22,171 nt of DNA from Egaibacter sp046050465 (GTDB lineage: Bacteria; Pseudomonadota; Gammaproteobacteria; Burkholderiales; Burkholderiaceae_C). The stretch covers positions 1 to 22,171 of the forward strand of contig JBJOPS010000046.1 of assembly GCA_046050465.1 (NCBI GenBank), read 5' to 3'. A program made the translations under genes and the position numbers. Positions 1-6,872 of this stretch are shown here, one piece after another; positions within the stretch are counted from its first letter, which is position 1; each line of letters begins with the position of its first letter. The notes beneath the pieces were generated by a model. It was not told the DNA's origin. It made no database searches and worked only from the letters and a program-made list of their open reading frames with translations.

Positions 1-496
1 CCCGTTTGGCAATGCCCTGCCCGATGCGGCCCATGCCGATGATGCCCAGTGTGCTGCCATGAATGTCTGATCCGGCAAACATGTCGTAGCTCCAGCGGGT
101 CCATTTACCAGCACGTAAAAAATGCTCGCTCTCTGAAATGCGCCGGGCTGTGGCCATCAACAGCGCAAAGCCGAAATCGGCTGTGGTCTCGGTCAGTACG
201 TCGGGCGCGTTGGTGCCGAGCACACCTGCGGCTGTCATCGCCGGTACATCAAAGTTGTCGTAGCCCACGGCCATGTTGGCGCAGATTTTCAAGCTGGAGC
301 AAGCGGCCAGCACCTCGGCGTCAATGCGCTCGCTGCCGGTGGTGAACGCCCCCACCTTGTCACACAGCTTTTCAGTCAACCGGGCTTTGGACAACAGTTC
401 ATCGGTGGGGTTGGGCTCCACATCAAAGTGCTGCTTCAGGCGCTCGACCACTTCGGGAAAAATGGCGCGTGCCACCAGTATGCGGGGTTTGGTCAT
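1..496 (-). CDS. D-2-hydroxyacid dehydrogenase (glyoxylate/hydroxypyruvate reductase type), C-terminus cut by window edge
   Basis: The reading frame starts at ATG 494-496 (MTKPRILVARAIFPEVVERL) and stays open to the left edge, giving 165 codons of an expected 320-330. Visible parts are the N-terminal half of the catalytic domain, the ANMAVGYDNFDV segment around residues 76-87 typical of this family, and the start of the NAD(P)-binding Rossmann fold with GIIGMGRIGQG near the end of the visible part (GxGxxG). The catalytic Arg, Glu and His lie beyond the edge. Family members reduce glyoxylate, hydroxypyruvate or other 2-keto acids with NAD(P)H in the cytosol; the substrate here cannot be set from this half. 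It starts 5 bp after the pncB stop with no clear Shine-Dalgarno, so it is probably translated by coupling as the third gene of the operon. The alternative of a phosphoglycerate dehydrogenase (SerA) is less likely because the sequence best resembles the GhrB/GyaR group. Confidence 0.9.
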   Translation of the reverse strand, partial: MTKPRILVARAIFPEVVERLKQHFDVEPNPTDELLSKARLTEKLCDKVGAFTTGSERIDAEVLAACSSLKICANMAVGYDNFDVPAMTAAGVLGTNAPDVLTETTADFGFALLMATARRISESEHFLRAGKWTRWSYDMFAGSDIHGSTLGIIGMGRIGQGIAKR

Positions 497-501
497 GGGG
501 T

Positions 502-1806
502 TTATGCGTTGGTTGTGATCTCGAACACCTGGCGCAGATACGCCAGGTATTTTTCGTCATCACACATGTTTTTGGAAGGCGTGTCAGACAGTTTGGCCAC
601 CGGCTGGCCGTTGCAACGCACCATCTTGATGACGATTTGCAGCGGCTCGTAACCCAGGTCGTTGGTGAGGTTGGTGCCAATGCCAAACGCCAATTGGCAG
701 CGACCCCGGAACTGCTGGTACAGCTCAATGGTGCGTGGTACGGTCAGGCCATCGCTGAAAATCAGTGTTTTGGTACGGGGGTCAACCCGGCTGCGGGTGT
801 AATGCTCAATCATGCGTTCACCCCAGGAGAAGGGGTCGCCACTGTCATGGCGTGCACCATCAAACAGCTTGCAAAAATACATGTCGTAGTCGCGCAGAAA
901 GGCGTCGATGCCATACACGTCGCTCAGGGCAATGCCCAGATCACCCCGGTACTCCTTGGCCCACGATTCGAATCCGTAAATCTGGCTATCCCGTAGCCGT
1001 GGTCCCAGCGCCTGGCAGGCCTGCAGATACTCATGCGCCATGGTGCCCAAGGGCGTCAACCCCAGCTTCATCGCAAACAGCACGTTGCTGGTGCCTGCCA
1101 GTTGGCCCGCCACACCGGCCATGTTGCCCGGACTTTGCGCGATACCCAGGCGCACACTCAGCACACGCAACACCTCTTCATGCCAGGCTTTGCTGAAGCG
1201 CCGGCGTGTGCCGTAATCGGCGATCTTGAGGTCACTCAGGCCCGCTGATCGCAACTGGCCGATTTTGGTATCCAGCCGCTTACGACCTTCCACCAGATCA
1301 GGCAGTTTTTGCGTGTTGCGGAAATAGACCTCATTGACGATGGCCAACACCGGGATCTCGAACAGGATGGTGTGCAGCCAAGGCCCCTGGATGGTGATGT
1401 CAATTTCACCCGAGGACAGCGCCGTGACCGTGATGTATTTTTCGTTCAGCCGGAACAGACCGAGAAAGTCCACAAAATCGCTCTTGATAAACCGCATGGA
1501 CCGCAGGTAATTCAGCTCGGCATCCTGAAAGTGCAGGCTGCACAGGGAGCGGATCTCTTCGCGGATTTCCGTGGCAAACGGTGCGAGATCAAAACCGGGG
1601 CCGCGTTTTGCTGCCGGGCCGCCCCTAGGCAAAACAGCCCCCTCGGGGGGCAGCGAAGCGTGGGGGTCGTCAAGTGTTACGGGCGTGGCGTGGGCATTGC
1701 GGCACTTGAATTTGTACTCCACCTGCGCACCGGGAAATTGATGCAGCACAACCTGCATCATGGTGAACTTGTAGAGGTCCGTATCCAGAAGGCTGGTGAT
1801 GATCAT
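502..1806 (-). CDS. pncB: Nicotinate phosphoribosyltransferase PncB
   Basis: PncB converts nicotinate, PRPP and ATP to nicotinate mononucleotide in the Preiss-Handler NAD salvage pathway (cytosol). The 434-residue product starts with SLLDTDLYKFTMMQ, the family N-terminus. It has GTMAHE with the probable phosphorylated His at residue 258, ARHDSGDP, and the phosphate-binding GIGTNLTNDLG near the C-terminus. Members are normally about 400 residues. The excess is explained by a block at about residues 40-71 (from TPVTLDDPHA to AAKRGPG) inserted between the conserved CRN and DLAPFATEIREEI segments; this block is encoded by a GC-rich repeat (1613-1666). The frame stays open, so the gene is probably functional. 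ATG 1804-1806 lies 2 bp after the nitroreductase stop, and the next gene starts 5 bp downstream, so translation is likely coupled within one operon. Confidence 0.97.
   Translation of the reverse strand: MIITSLLDTDLYKFTMMQVVLHQFPGAQVEYKFKCRNAHATPVTLDDPHASLPPEGAVLPRGGPAAKRGPGFDLAPFATEIREEIRSLCSLHFQDAELNYLRSMRFIKSDFVDFLGLFRLNEKYITVTALSSGEIDITIQGPWLHTILFEIPVLAIVNEVYFRNTQKLPDLVEGRKRLDTKIGQLRSAGLSDLKIADYGTRRRFSKAWHEEVLRVLSVRLGIAQSPGNMAGVAGQLAGTSNVLFAMKLGLTPLGTMAHEYLQACQALGPRLRDSQIYGFESWAKEYRGDLGIALSDVYGIDAFLRDYDMYFCKLFDGARHDSGDPFSWGERMIEHYTRSRVDPRTKTLIFSDGLTVPRTIELYQQFRGRCQLAFGIGTNLTNDLGYEPLQIVIKMVRCNGQPVAKLSDTPSKNMCDDEKYLAYLRQVFEITTNA
1613..1666. repeat. GC-rich interspersed palindromic repeat, copy A (inside pncB)
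   Basis: On the plus strand this 54-bp stretch shares three blocks in the same order with 15020-15090. The blocks are GCCGGGCCGCCCC followed by AGGC, CCCCT-N-GGGGGGCAGCGAA, and a terminal GCGTGGGGG. The central CCCC(C)T/GGGGGG part is self-complementary. The copy coincides with the extra block in PncB and contributes no stop codon in the pncB frame. I recall similar repeats as common between genes in Comamonadaceae genomes; this was not searched. Confidence 0.85.
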
Positions 1807-1808
1807 CG

Positions 1809-2528
1809 TCAGTCCAGCCAGTGCGTGAAGTCTTTGGCACTCACGCGTGGGGTGTGAAAGGTATTGACCACGTCAGTGGTGTCGGCATAACCCAGCGACA
1901 TGCCACAGACCAGCATTTCGCCCGCGCCAGCGCCGATGTGCGGCAAGATGATCTTCGCAAAGCCGTTCCAGGCCGCCTGAGGACAGGTATGCAGGCCGTG
2001 CCCACGCGCGGCCACCATGATGTTTTGCAGGAACATGCCGTAGTCCACCAGCGAACCCGTTCCCATGACACTGTCCACCGTGAACATCAAGCCGACGGGT
2101 GCGTCAAAAAACCGGTAATTGCGCTGGTGCTGGGCGTGCATCTGGTCCTTGTCGGCCTTGCCGATACCCAGCAGACCGTAGAGACCCCAGCCGTTTTCAC
2201 GCCGACGGTCGATATACGGGCTGACCCATTTCTCCGGGTAGTAGTCATAGGCCTCCTTGTACTCGGTGGCCAGCGCCGGGTTGGCACGCACGGCATCGTG
2301 CGCGGCGCAGACCTTGTCGCATAGCGTGTCGCGGCTGTTGCCCTGCAGCACATACACCTTCCACGGCTGGGTGTTCGTGCCGCTGGGTGAGCGGCTGGCA
2401 ACTTCGAGCAGATGCTCAATGGTTTCGCGGCCCACCGGCTGCTGCGTGAAGGCCCGCACAGACATGCGTGAGGTAATGGCGGCGTCCACTGCGGCGGCGG
2501 CCGGGTTCAATTCATTCATGACGGTCAT
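1809..2528 (-). CDS. Nitroreductase family protein (FMN-dependent NAD(P)H oxidoreductase)
   Basis: The 239-residue protein belongs to the FMN-binding nitroreductase fold, cytosolic homodimers that transfer two electrons from NAD(P)H to nitroaromatics, quinones or related acceptors. Visible signatures are SRMSVRAF near residue 21 (the Arg/Ser pair contacting FMN phosphate), SPSGTNTQPW near residue 47, and the C-terminal region with GLHTCPQAAW and CGMSLGYAD. It resembles the NfnB/PnbA (nitrobenzoate reductase-like) group, but the physiological substrate is unknown. ATG 2526-2528 is chosen because GGAG lies 10 nt upstream; a second in-frame ATG lies three codons further on. It is the first gene of the minus-strand operon with pncB (2-bp gap) and a 2-hydroxyacid dehydrogenase, a grouping of NAD salvage with two NAD(P)H-dependent redox enzymes. 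Confidence 0.95.
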   Translation of the reverse strand: MTVMNELNPAAAAVDAAITSRMSVRAFTQQPVGRETIEHLLEVASRSPSGTNTQPWKVYVLQGNSRDTLCDKVCAAHDAVRANPALATEYKEAYDYYPEKWVSPYIDRRRENGWGLYGLLGIGKADKDQMHAQHQRNYRFFDAPVGLMFTVDSVMGTGSLVDYGMFLQNIMVAARGHGLHTCPQAAWNGFAKIILPHIGAGAGEMLVCGMSLGYADTTDVVNTFHTPRVSAKDFTHWLD

Positions 2529-2599
2529 TGCGAAGCTTCTCCAGAGCAGAGATGACGCCCCGTTGCTATTACTTTTTTAGTCATGGCGCTGATTTTGCC

Positions 2600-2800
2600 A
2601 GTGCTACCGACCAGTGCGCATCGTAACGCAGCACAGCGCGACTGGCTTGCGTTGAATAGGTACCCGCAAACGGCTGCTTTCTTGCCTTGATGGCTGCGAT
2701 TGCAAAATCTTGGCAGGCATCGTGGGCGCACCTTGCCCAATCCCCACAGACGTTTGGCCATTCCAAAGATATGTTCCACCCGCGTATAGATGTGTGTGAA
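2600..2800 (-). pseudogene. Decayed transposase C-terminus (IS5-like), remnant
   Basis: Read on the minus strand from about 2800, the translation gives FTHIYTRVEHIFGMAKRLWG followed by LGKVRPRCL. This matches the pattern RVEHxFGxxKRxxGxxKVRYRGL seen near the C-terminus of many IS5-family DDE transposases, including the catalytic-region Glu. Beyond about 2718 the frame loses resemblance and probably shifts, and upstream of 2800 nothing of the transposase remains. No start codon, no intact reading frame and no terminal inverted repeats were found. It lies in the 322-bp gap (2529-2850) between the divergent nitroreductase and map genes, where no other gene is apparent. The family call rests on a short motif only. 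Confidence 0.45.
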
Positions 2801-2839
2801 GTCTCGGATTCCATAGCCGCCAGAGTGCTCCGCCTCTGG

Positions 2840-2845
2840 GATAAT
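2840..2845 (+). promoter_or_regulatory. Candidate -10 box (GATAAT) directly before map
   Basis: GATAAT sits only 5 nt before the map ATG at 2851. With usual spacing, transcription would begin at or next to the ATG, giving a leaderless mRNA. No convincing -35 box lies 16-18 bp upstream, so this is weak on its own. The same arrangement (GGGATAAT close to the ATG) is found before dapC. Confidence 0.35.
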
Positions 2846-2850
2846 GGGGC

Positions 2851-3699
2851 ATGACGATTACTTACAAAGACGCGGAAGGCGTGCAGGGCATGCGCGTGGC
2901 CGGCAAGCTGGCTTCGGAAGTGCTGGATTTCCTGACACCCCATGTCAAGCCCGGTGTGACTACCAATGAACTGGACAAACTGGCCCATGACTTCATGATC
3001 CAGGTTCAGGGGGCGATTCCCGCGCCACTGAACTACACCGGCGGCGGCAATACGCCCTACCCCAAGTCCATCTGCACTTCGGTGAATCACGTGGTCTGCC
3101 ACGGTATCCCCAACGACAAGGCGCTCAAAAAAGGCGATATCGTCAACATCGACGTGACCGTCATCAAGGACGGCTGGCATGGCGATACCAGCCGCATGTT
3201 TATCGTGGGCGACACCTCCATCGCGGCCAAACGTCTGTGCGCCATTACCTATGACGCCATGTGGCACGGTATCAAGATGGTCAAGCCCGGTATCCGGCTG
3301 GGCGACATCGGCTGGGAAATCCAGAAATTTGCCGAAAACCAGGGTTTCAGCGTGGTGCGCGAGTTTTGCGGGCACGGCATTGGCCGCATTTTCCATGAAG
3401 AGCCGCAGGTGCTGCACTACGGAAAACCTGGCACGCTTGAAGAGCTGAAGGTTGGCATGACCTTCACCATCGAACCGATGATCAACGCCGGCCGCAAGGA
3501 AATCAAGGACGGTCCTGAAAAAGACAACTGGACCATCGTGACCAAGGACCATTCCCTTTCAGCCCAGTGGGAGCACACGGTGCTGGTCACGCAAACCGGT
3601 TACGAGGTGTTGACGCTGTCTGCTGGCAGTCCGGCCACACCAGCCTTTGTTGCTGCCTACAACTCTTCAGCCGCCGGGGCAGTTCCGGCTGGCGCCTGA
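2851..3699 (+). CDS. map: Type I methionine aminopeptidase Map
   Basis: Map removes the initiator methionine from new proteins after deformylation, in the cytosol at the ribosome exit. The 282-residue pita-bread-fold protein has all five metal ligands: D101 (NIDVT), D112 (GDTSRM), H175 (CGHGIG), E208 (TIEPM) and E241 (WEHTVL). The substrate-contacting H84 (VCHGIP) is also present. There is no N-terminal SH3/zinc-finger extension, so this is type Ia. An Ala-rich tail of about 20 residues extends beyond the usual 264-residue length. The ATG at 2851 has no clear Shine-Dalgarno but has a -10-like box 5 nt upstream. glnD follows 26 bp downstream in the same direction. The deformylase gene def, acting one step earlier, lies about 2.6 kb away on the other strand. 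Confidence 0.98.
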   Translation: MTITYKDAEGVQGMRVAGKLASEVLDFLTPHVKPGVTTNELDKLAHDFMIQVQGAIPAPLNYTGGGNTPYPKSICTSVNHVVCHGIPNDKALKKGDIVNIDVTVIKDGWHGDTSRMFIVGDTSIAAKRLCAITYDAMWHGIKMVKPGIRLGDIGWEIQKFAENQGFSVVREFCGHGIGRIFHEEPQVLHYGKPGTLEELKVGMTFTIEPMINAGRKEIKDGPEKDNWTIVTKDHSLSAQWEHTVLVTQTGYEVLTLSAGSPATPAFVAAYNSSAAGAVPAGA

Positions 3700-3725
3700 T
3701 TGCGTCTGGCCAGAGCCGGGCAAAC

Positions 3726-6317
3726 ATGTCGAATTTTCAAACCTTGCGGGATGATTACCGGGCCGCCAAGGCCGCTTTGCTGACAGCCATTGGCGCCAGC
3801 GGTGCGTCCACGCGCGGCGTGAACACGGCGCTGCATAAACTCTCATCGCTCGCCGCGGTGACCCTGCAAAAGCTGTGGCAGCAGGCTGGATTCAAACCCC
3901 CGTTCTCCCTGCTGGCGGTGGGCGGATTCGGGCGTGCCGAGCTGTTCCCGCATTCCGATATTGATGTGCTGGTATTGATGCCGGACGACCAGTCTGCGGA
4001 CACCGACCCCGAGCTCAAAAAGCGGATTGAAGCCTTTATTGGCAGTTGCTGGGATACCGGTCTGGAGATTGGCTCCAGCGTTCGTACGGTCTCGGAATGC
4101 CTGGCAGAAGCGCAAAAGGATGTCACGGTGCAGACCGCCTTGCTGGAATCCCGGCTGATCGTTGGTGACGCCAGGCTGATTGCCCTGTTTCGCAAGCGGT
4201 TCCGGGAGGCCATGGATCCGCACGCTTTCTTTGTAGCCAAGACGCTGGAAATGCAGCAACGGCACAACCGGTTTGAGAACACGCCCTACTCGCTGGAACC
4301 CAACTGCAAGGAGTCCCCCGGCGGGCTGCGTGATCTGCAGGTCATCTTGTGGGTAGCCAAAGCCGCAGGTCTGGCCCGGAATTGGGACGAACTGGCACGC
4401 AATGGCCTGGCGACCCCGTTTGAGGTCAAGCAGATCAAGCATAACGAGGCCCTGCTGCGCCTGGTGCGCGCCCGCCTGCACCTGACCGCCGGCCGCCGGG
4501 AAGACCGGCTGGTTTTTGATCTGCAAACCGCTGTGGCAGAGACCTTTGGCTACAAGTCAGAAGCTGCAGGTGCTGAAGGGTTGCCCGTTCGTGCCAGCGA
4601 GGCACTGATGCGCCGCTACTACTGGGCGGCCAAAGCGGTGACCCAGCTCAACCAGATTCTGCTGCTGAACATTGAAGAGCGGCTGAATCCCAGCACGCAC
4701 GAACCCCGGTGTATTAACGAACGCTTCAACGAAAAAGCCGGCATGATCGATGTGGCAACGGATGATCTGTACCAGCGCCATCCGCACGCGATTCTGGAAA
4801 CTTTTTTGCTCTACCAGACCACGGTGGGCGCCAAGGGCCTGTCAGCGCGAACGCTACGTGCCCTGTACAACGCCCGCGGGTTGATGAATGGCAAGTTTCG
4901 CAACGACCCGGTCAACCGCGAAACCTTCCGCAACATCCTGATGCAGCACGAGGGCATCACCCACGCCATGCGGTTGATGAACCAGACTTCGGTGCTGGGC
5001 CGCTACCTGTGGGTGTTTCGCAAAATCGTGGGCCAGATGCAGCACGACCTGTTTCACGTGTACACGGTAGACCAGCATATTCTGATGGTGCTGCGCAATG
5101 TACGACGCTTCTTTCTGGCCGAGCATGCGCATGAATACCCGTTTTGCTCACAACTGGCCGGTGGCTGGGACAAGCCCTGGGTGCTGTATGCTGCCGCGCT
5201 GTTCCATGACATTGCCAAGGGCCGGGGTGGTGACCACTCCGAGCTGGGGGCCACCGACGTGCGACGCTTTTGCAAGCAGCATCGCATCGAGCGTGAAGAC
5301 GCGCGGATGATCGAGTTTCTGGTGCAGGAGCACCTCACCATGAGCCGCATTGCGCAAAAGTCTGACCTGAGCGACCCCGACGTCATCGCCGCGTTCGCCA
5401 AACGGGTGGGCAACGAGCGCCGCCTCACGGCCCTGTATCTGCTGACGGTGGCCGACATTCGCGGTACGTCGCCCAAGGTGTGGAACGCCTGGAAGGGCAA
5501 GCTGCTGGAAAACCTGTACCGGTTTACCCTGCGCGCGCTGGGTGGTGGTGCGCCGGACCCGGATGCCGAGGTGGAAGCCATCAAGCGCGAAGCGCTGATC
5601 CTGATCGCCAGCTACGCCATGCCGTTTGAAGCGCACAAACCCCTGTGGGACACGCTGGATGTGGGTTACTTCATGCGGCACGATGCGGCAGAGATTGCCT
5701 GGCACACCCGCCAGTTGTCCCGCCATGTGGGCACAGGCCAGTCCATCGTGCGGGCACATCGCTCGCCGGTAGGCGAAGGCCTGCAGGTGGTGGTGTACAC
5801 GCCGGACCAGCCCGACCTGTTTGCCCGCATCTGCGGCTACTTTGACCGTGGCGAGTTCAGCATTCAGGATGCCCGTGTGCACACGGCCAACAACGGCTAT
5901 GCACTGGACACGTTTCAAGTCACCACCCAGGCGTCCCCGGACGAATACCGCGAAGTGATCAGCATGCTGGAGGCCGGTCTGAGCCGCACCATTCAGGAGC
6001 AGGGGCCCCTGTTGCCGCCGGGGCGCAGCCGGGTTTCGCGCCGGGTGAAGAGTTTTCCCATCGCGCCGCGCGTGACGCTGCGGCCTGACGAAAAAGCCCA
6101 GCGCTGGCTGCTCAACATCTCGGCCAGCGACCGGGTGGGCCTGCTGTACAGCGTGGCCTGTGTGCTGGCCCGGCACCAGTTGAACCTGCAACTGGCCAAA
6201 GTCGCCACGCTGGGGGAACGGGTGGACGACACCTTCCTGATCGATGGCCCGCAGCTGCAAAACAACCGCATGCAGATCGAGATCGAGACCGAGCTGCTGG
6301 CCGCCCTGGCGGCCTGA
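3726..6317 (+). CDS. glnD: Bifunctional PII uridylyltransferase/uridylyl-removing enzyme GlnD
   Basis: GlnD senses glutamine and adds or removes UMP on PII proteins (GlnB/GlnK), setting glutamine synthetase activity and NtrC signalling. ATG 3726 gives 863 residues, near the usual 850-890; an in-frame upstream start at 3567 would overlap map by 133 bp and add non-conserved sequence. Domains in order are a nucleotidyltransferase domain with GGFGRAELFPHSDIDVLVL (G66-G67, catalytic D78 and D80), a helical linker, an HD phosphohydrolase domain with LFHDIAKGRGGDHSELG (H494-D495) for UMP removal, and two ACT domains at about 686-760 and 791-860 that bind glutamine. All key residues are intact. A weak purine-rich stretch precedes the ATG, and the gene is probably co-transcribed with map. 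It ends 12 bp from the convergent def. Confidence 0.97.
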   Translation: MSNFQTLRDDYRAAKAALLTAIGASGASTRGVNTALHKLSSLAAVTLQKLWQQAGFKPPFSLLAVGGFGRAELFPHSDIDVLVLMPDDQSADTDPELKKRIEAFIGSCWDTGLEIGSSVRTVSECLAEAQKDVTVQTALLESRLIVGDARLIALFRKRFREAMDPHAFFVAKTLEMQQRHNRFENTPYSLEPNCKESPGGLRDLQVILWVAKAAGLARNWDELARNGLATPFEVKQIKHNEALLRLVRARLHLTAGRREDRLVFDLQTAVAETFGYKSEAAGAEGLPVRASEALMRRYYWAAKAVTQLNQILLLNIEERLNPSTHEPRCINERFNEKAGMIDVATDDLYQRHPHAILETFLLYQTTVGAKGLSARTLRALYNARGLMNGKFRNDPVNRETFRNILMQHEGITHAMRLMNQTSVLGRYLWVFRKIVGQMQHDLFHVYTVDQHILMVLRNVRRFFLAEHAHEYPFCSQLAGGWDKPWVLYAAALFHDIAKGRGGDHSELGATDVRRFCKQHRIEREDARMIEFLVQEHLTMSRIAQKSDLSDPDVIAAFAKRVGNERRLTALYLLTVADIRGTSPKVWNAWKGKLLENLYRFTLRALGGGAPDPDAEVEAIKREALILIASYAMPFEAHKPLWDTLDVGYFMRHDAAEIAWHTRQLSRHVGTGQSIVRAHRSPVGEGLQVVVYTPDQPDLFARICGYFDRGEFSIQDARVHTANNGYALDTFQVTTQASPDEYREVISMLEAGLSRTIQEQGPLLPPGRSRVSRRVKSFPIAPRVTLRPDEKAQRWLLNISASDRVGLLYSVACVLARHQLNLQLAKVATLGERVDDTFLIDGPQLQNNRMQIEIETELLAALAA

Positions 6318-6329
6318 GATCCATCGCGC

Positions 6330-6872
6330 TCAGTCGTCCAGGGACGCATCCAGCCCGGGGAATAACACTTCGGTGAACCCGAACTTCGTGAAATCACGCA
6401 CCCGCATCGGGTACAGCGTGCCGATCAGGTGGTCACACTCATGCTGCACGACCCGGGCGTGAAAGCCCTCCACCGTGCGGTCGATGGGGTCACCATACTG
6501 GTCAAAACCGGTGTAACGGATGTGTGACCAGCGGGGCACTATGGCCCGCAGACCGGGCACGGAGAGGCAGCCTTCCCAGTCGCTTGCCTCTTCGCTTCCA
6601 ATCGGTGTGATCACCGGGTTGATCAACACGGTTCGGGGCACAACCGGCGCGTCCGGGTAACGCGGGTTGCGTGCGTCGGTGCCAAAGATGACCAGTTGCA
6701 GATCGACACCAATCTGCGGGGCCGCCAGCCCCGCGCCATTGGCCGCCCGCATGGTGTCCAGCATATCCGTGATGAGCAGGTGCAATTCCTCCGTATCAAA
6801 CTTTGTGACAGGTGGGGCTACTCGCAGCAAGCGGGGGTCGCCCATTTTGAGGATGTCACGTTCCGCCATCAA
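6330..6872 (-). CDS. def: Peptide deformylase Def
   Basis: Def hydrolyses the N-formyl group from nascent proteins, before Map acts. All three motifs are present in the 180-residue product: GAGLAAPQIG (46-55), EGCLS with metal ligand C102, and QHECDH with ligands H144 and H148 and catalytic E145. The start overlaps the end of ligA by 17 bp; a second ATG one codon later would shorten the overlap to 14 bp, and both are plausible. The overlap points to translational coupling at the end of the smc-zipA-ligA-def run. Its length and motif spacing are normal. The gene is convergent with glnD over a 12-bp gap in which no terminator hairpin is visible. Confidence 0.97.
   Translation of the reverse strand: MMAERDILKMGDPRLLRVAPPVTKFDTEELHLLITDMLDTMRAANGAGLAAPQIGVDLQLVIFGTDARNPRYPDAPVVPRTVLINPVITPIGSEEASDWEGCLSVPGLRAIVPRWSHIRYTGFDQYGDPIDRTVEGFHARVVQHECDHLIGTLYPMRVRDFTKFGFTEVLFPGLDASLDD

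Noticed and set aside
2565..2582. GCTATT-N6-TTAGTC, similar to the end of the 56-bp repeat
   Set aside because: The second half mismatches and no CCCTTGT block lies 16 nt upstream in either orientation. At best it is a degraded copy.
2581..3552. A 323-codon minus-strand frame across map and the upstream gap
   Set aside because: Most of it is the antisense of map. Only the part in the gap has any resemblance to a real protein, and that is in a different frame (transposase remnant).
3567..3725. Upstream in-frame start for glnD
   Set aside because: It would overlap map by 133 bp and add 53 residues outside the family. ATG 3726 gives a normal 863-residue GlnD.
5148..6260. A 370-codon open frame on the minus strand opposite glnD
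   Set aside because: It is antisense to the HD and ACT domains of glnD, has skewed composition and no family resemblance.
6318..6329. Terminator between convergent glnD and def
   Set aside because: The 12-bp gap holds no hairpin or T-run.
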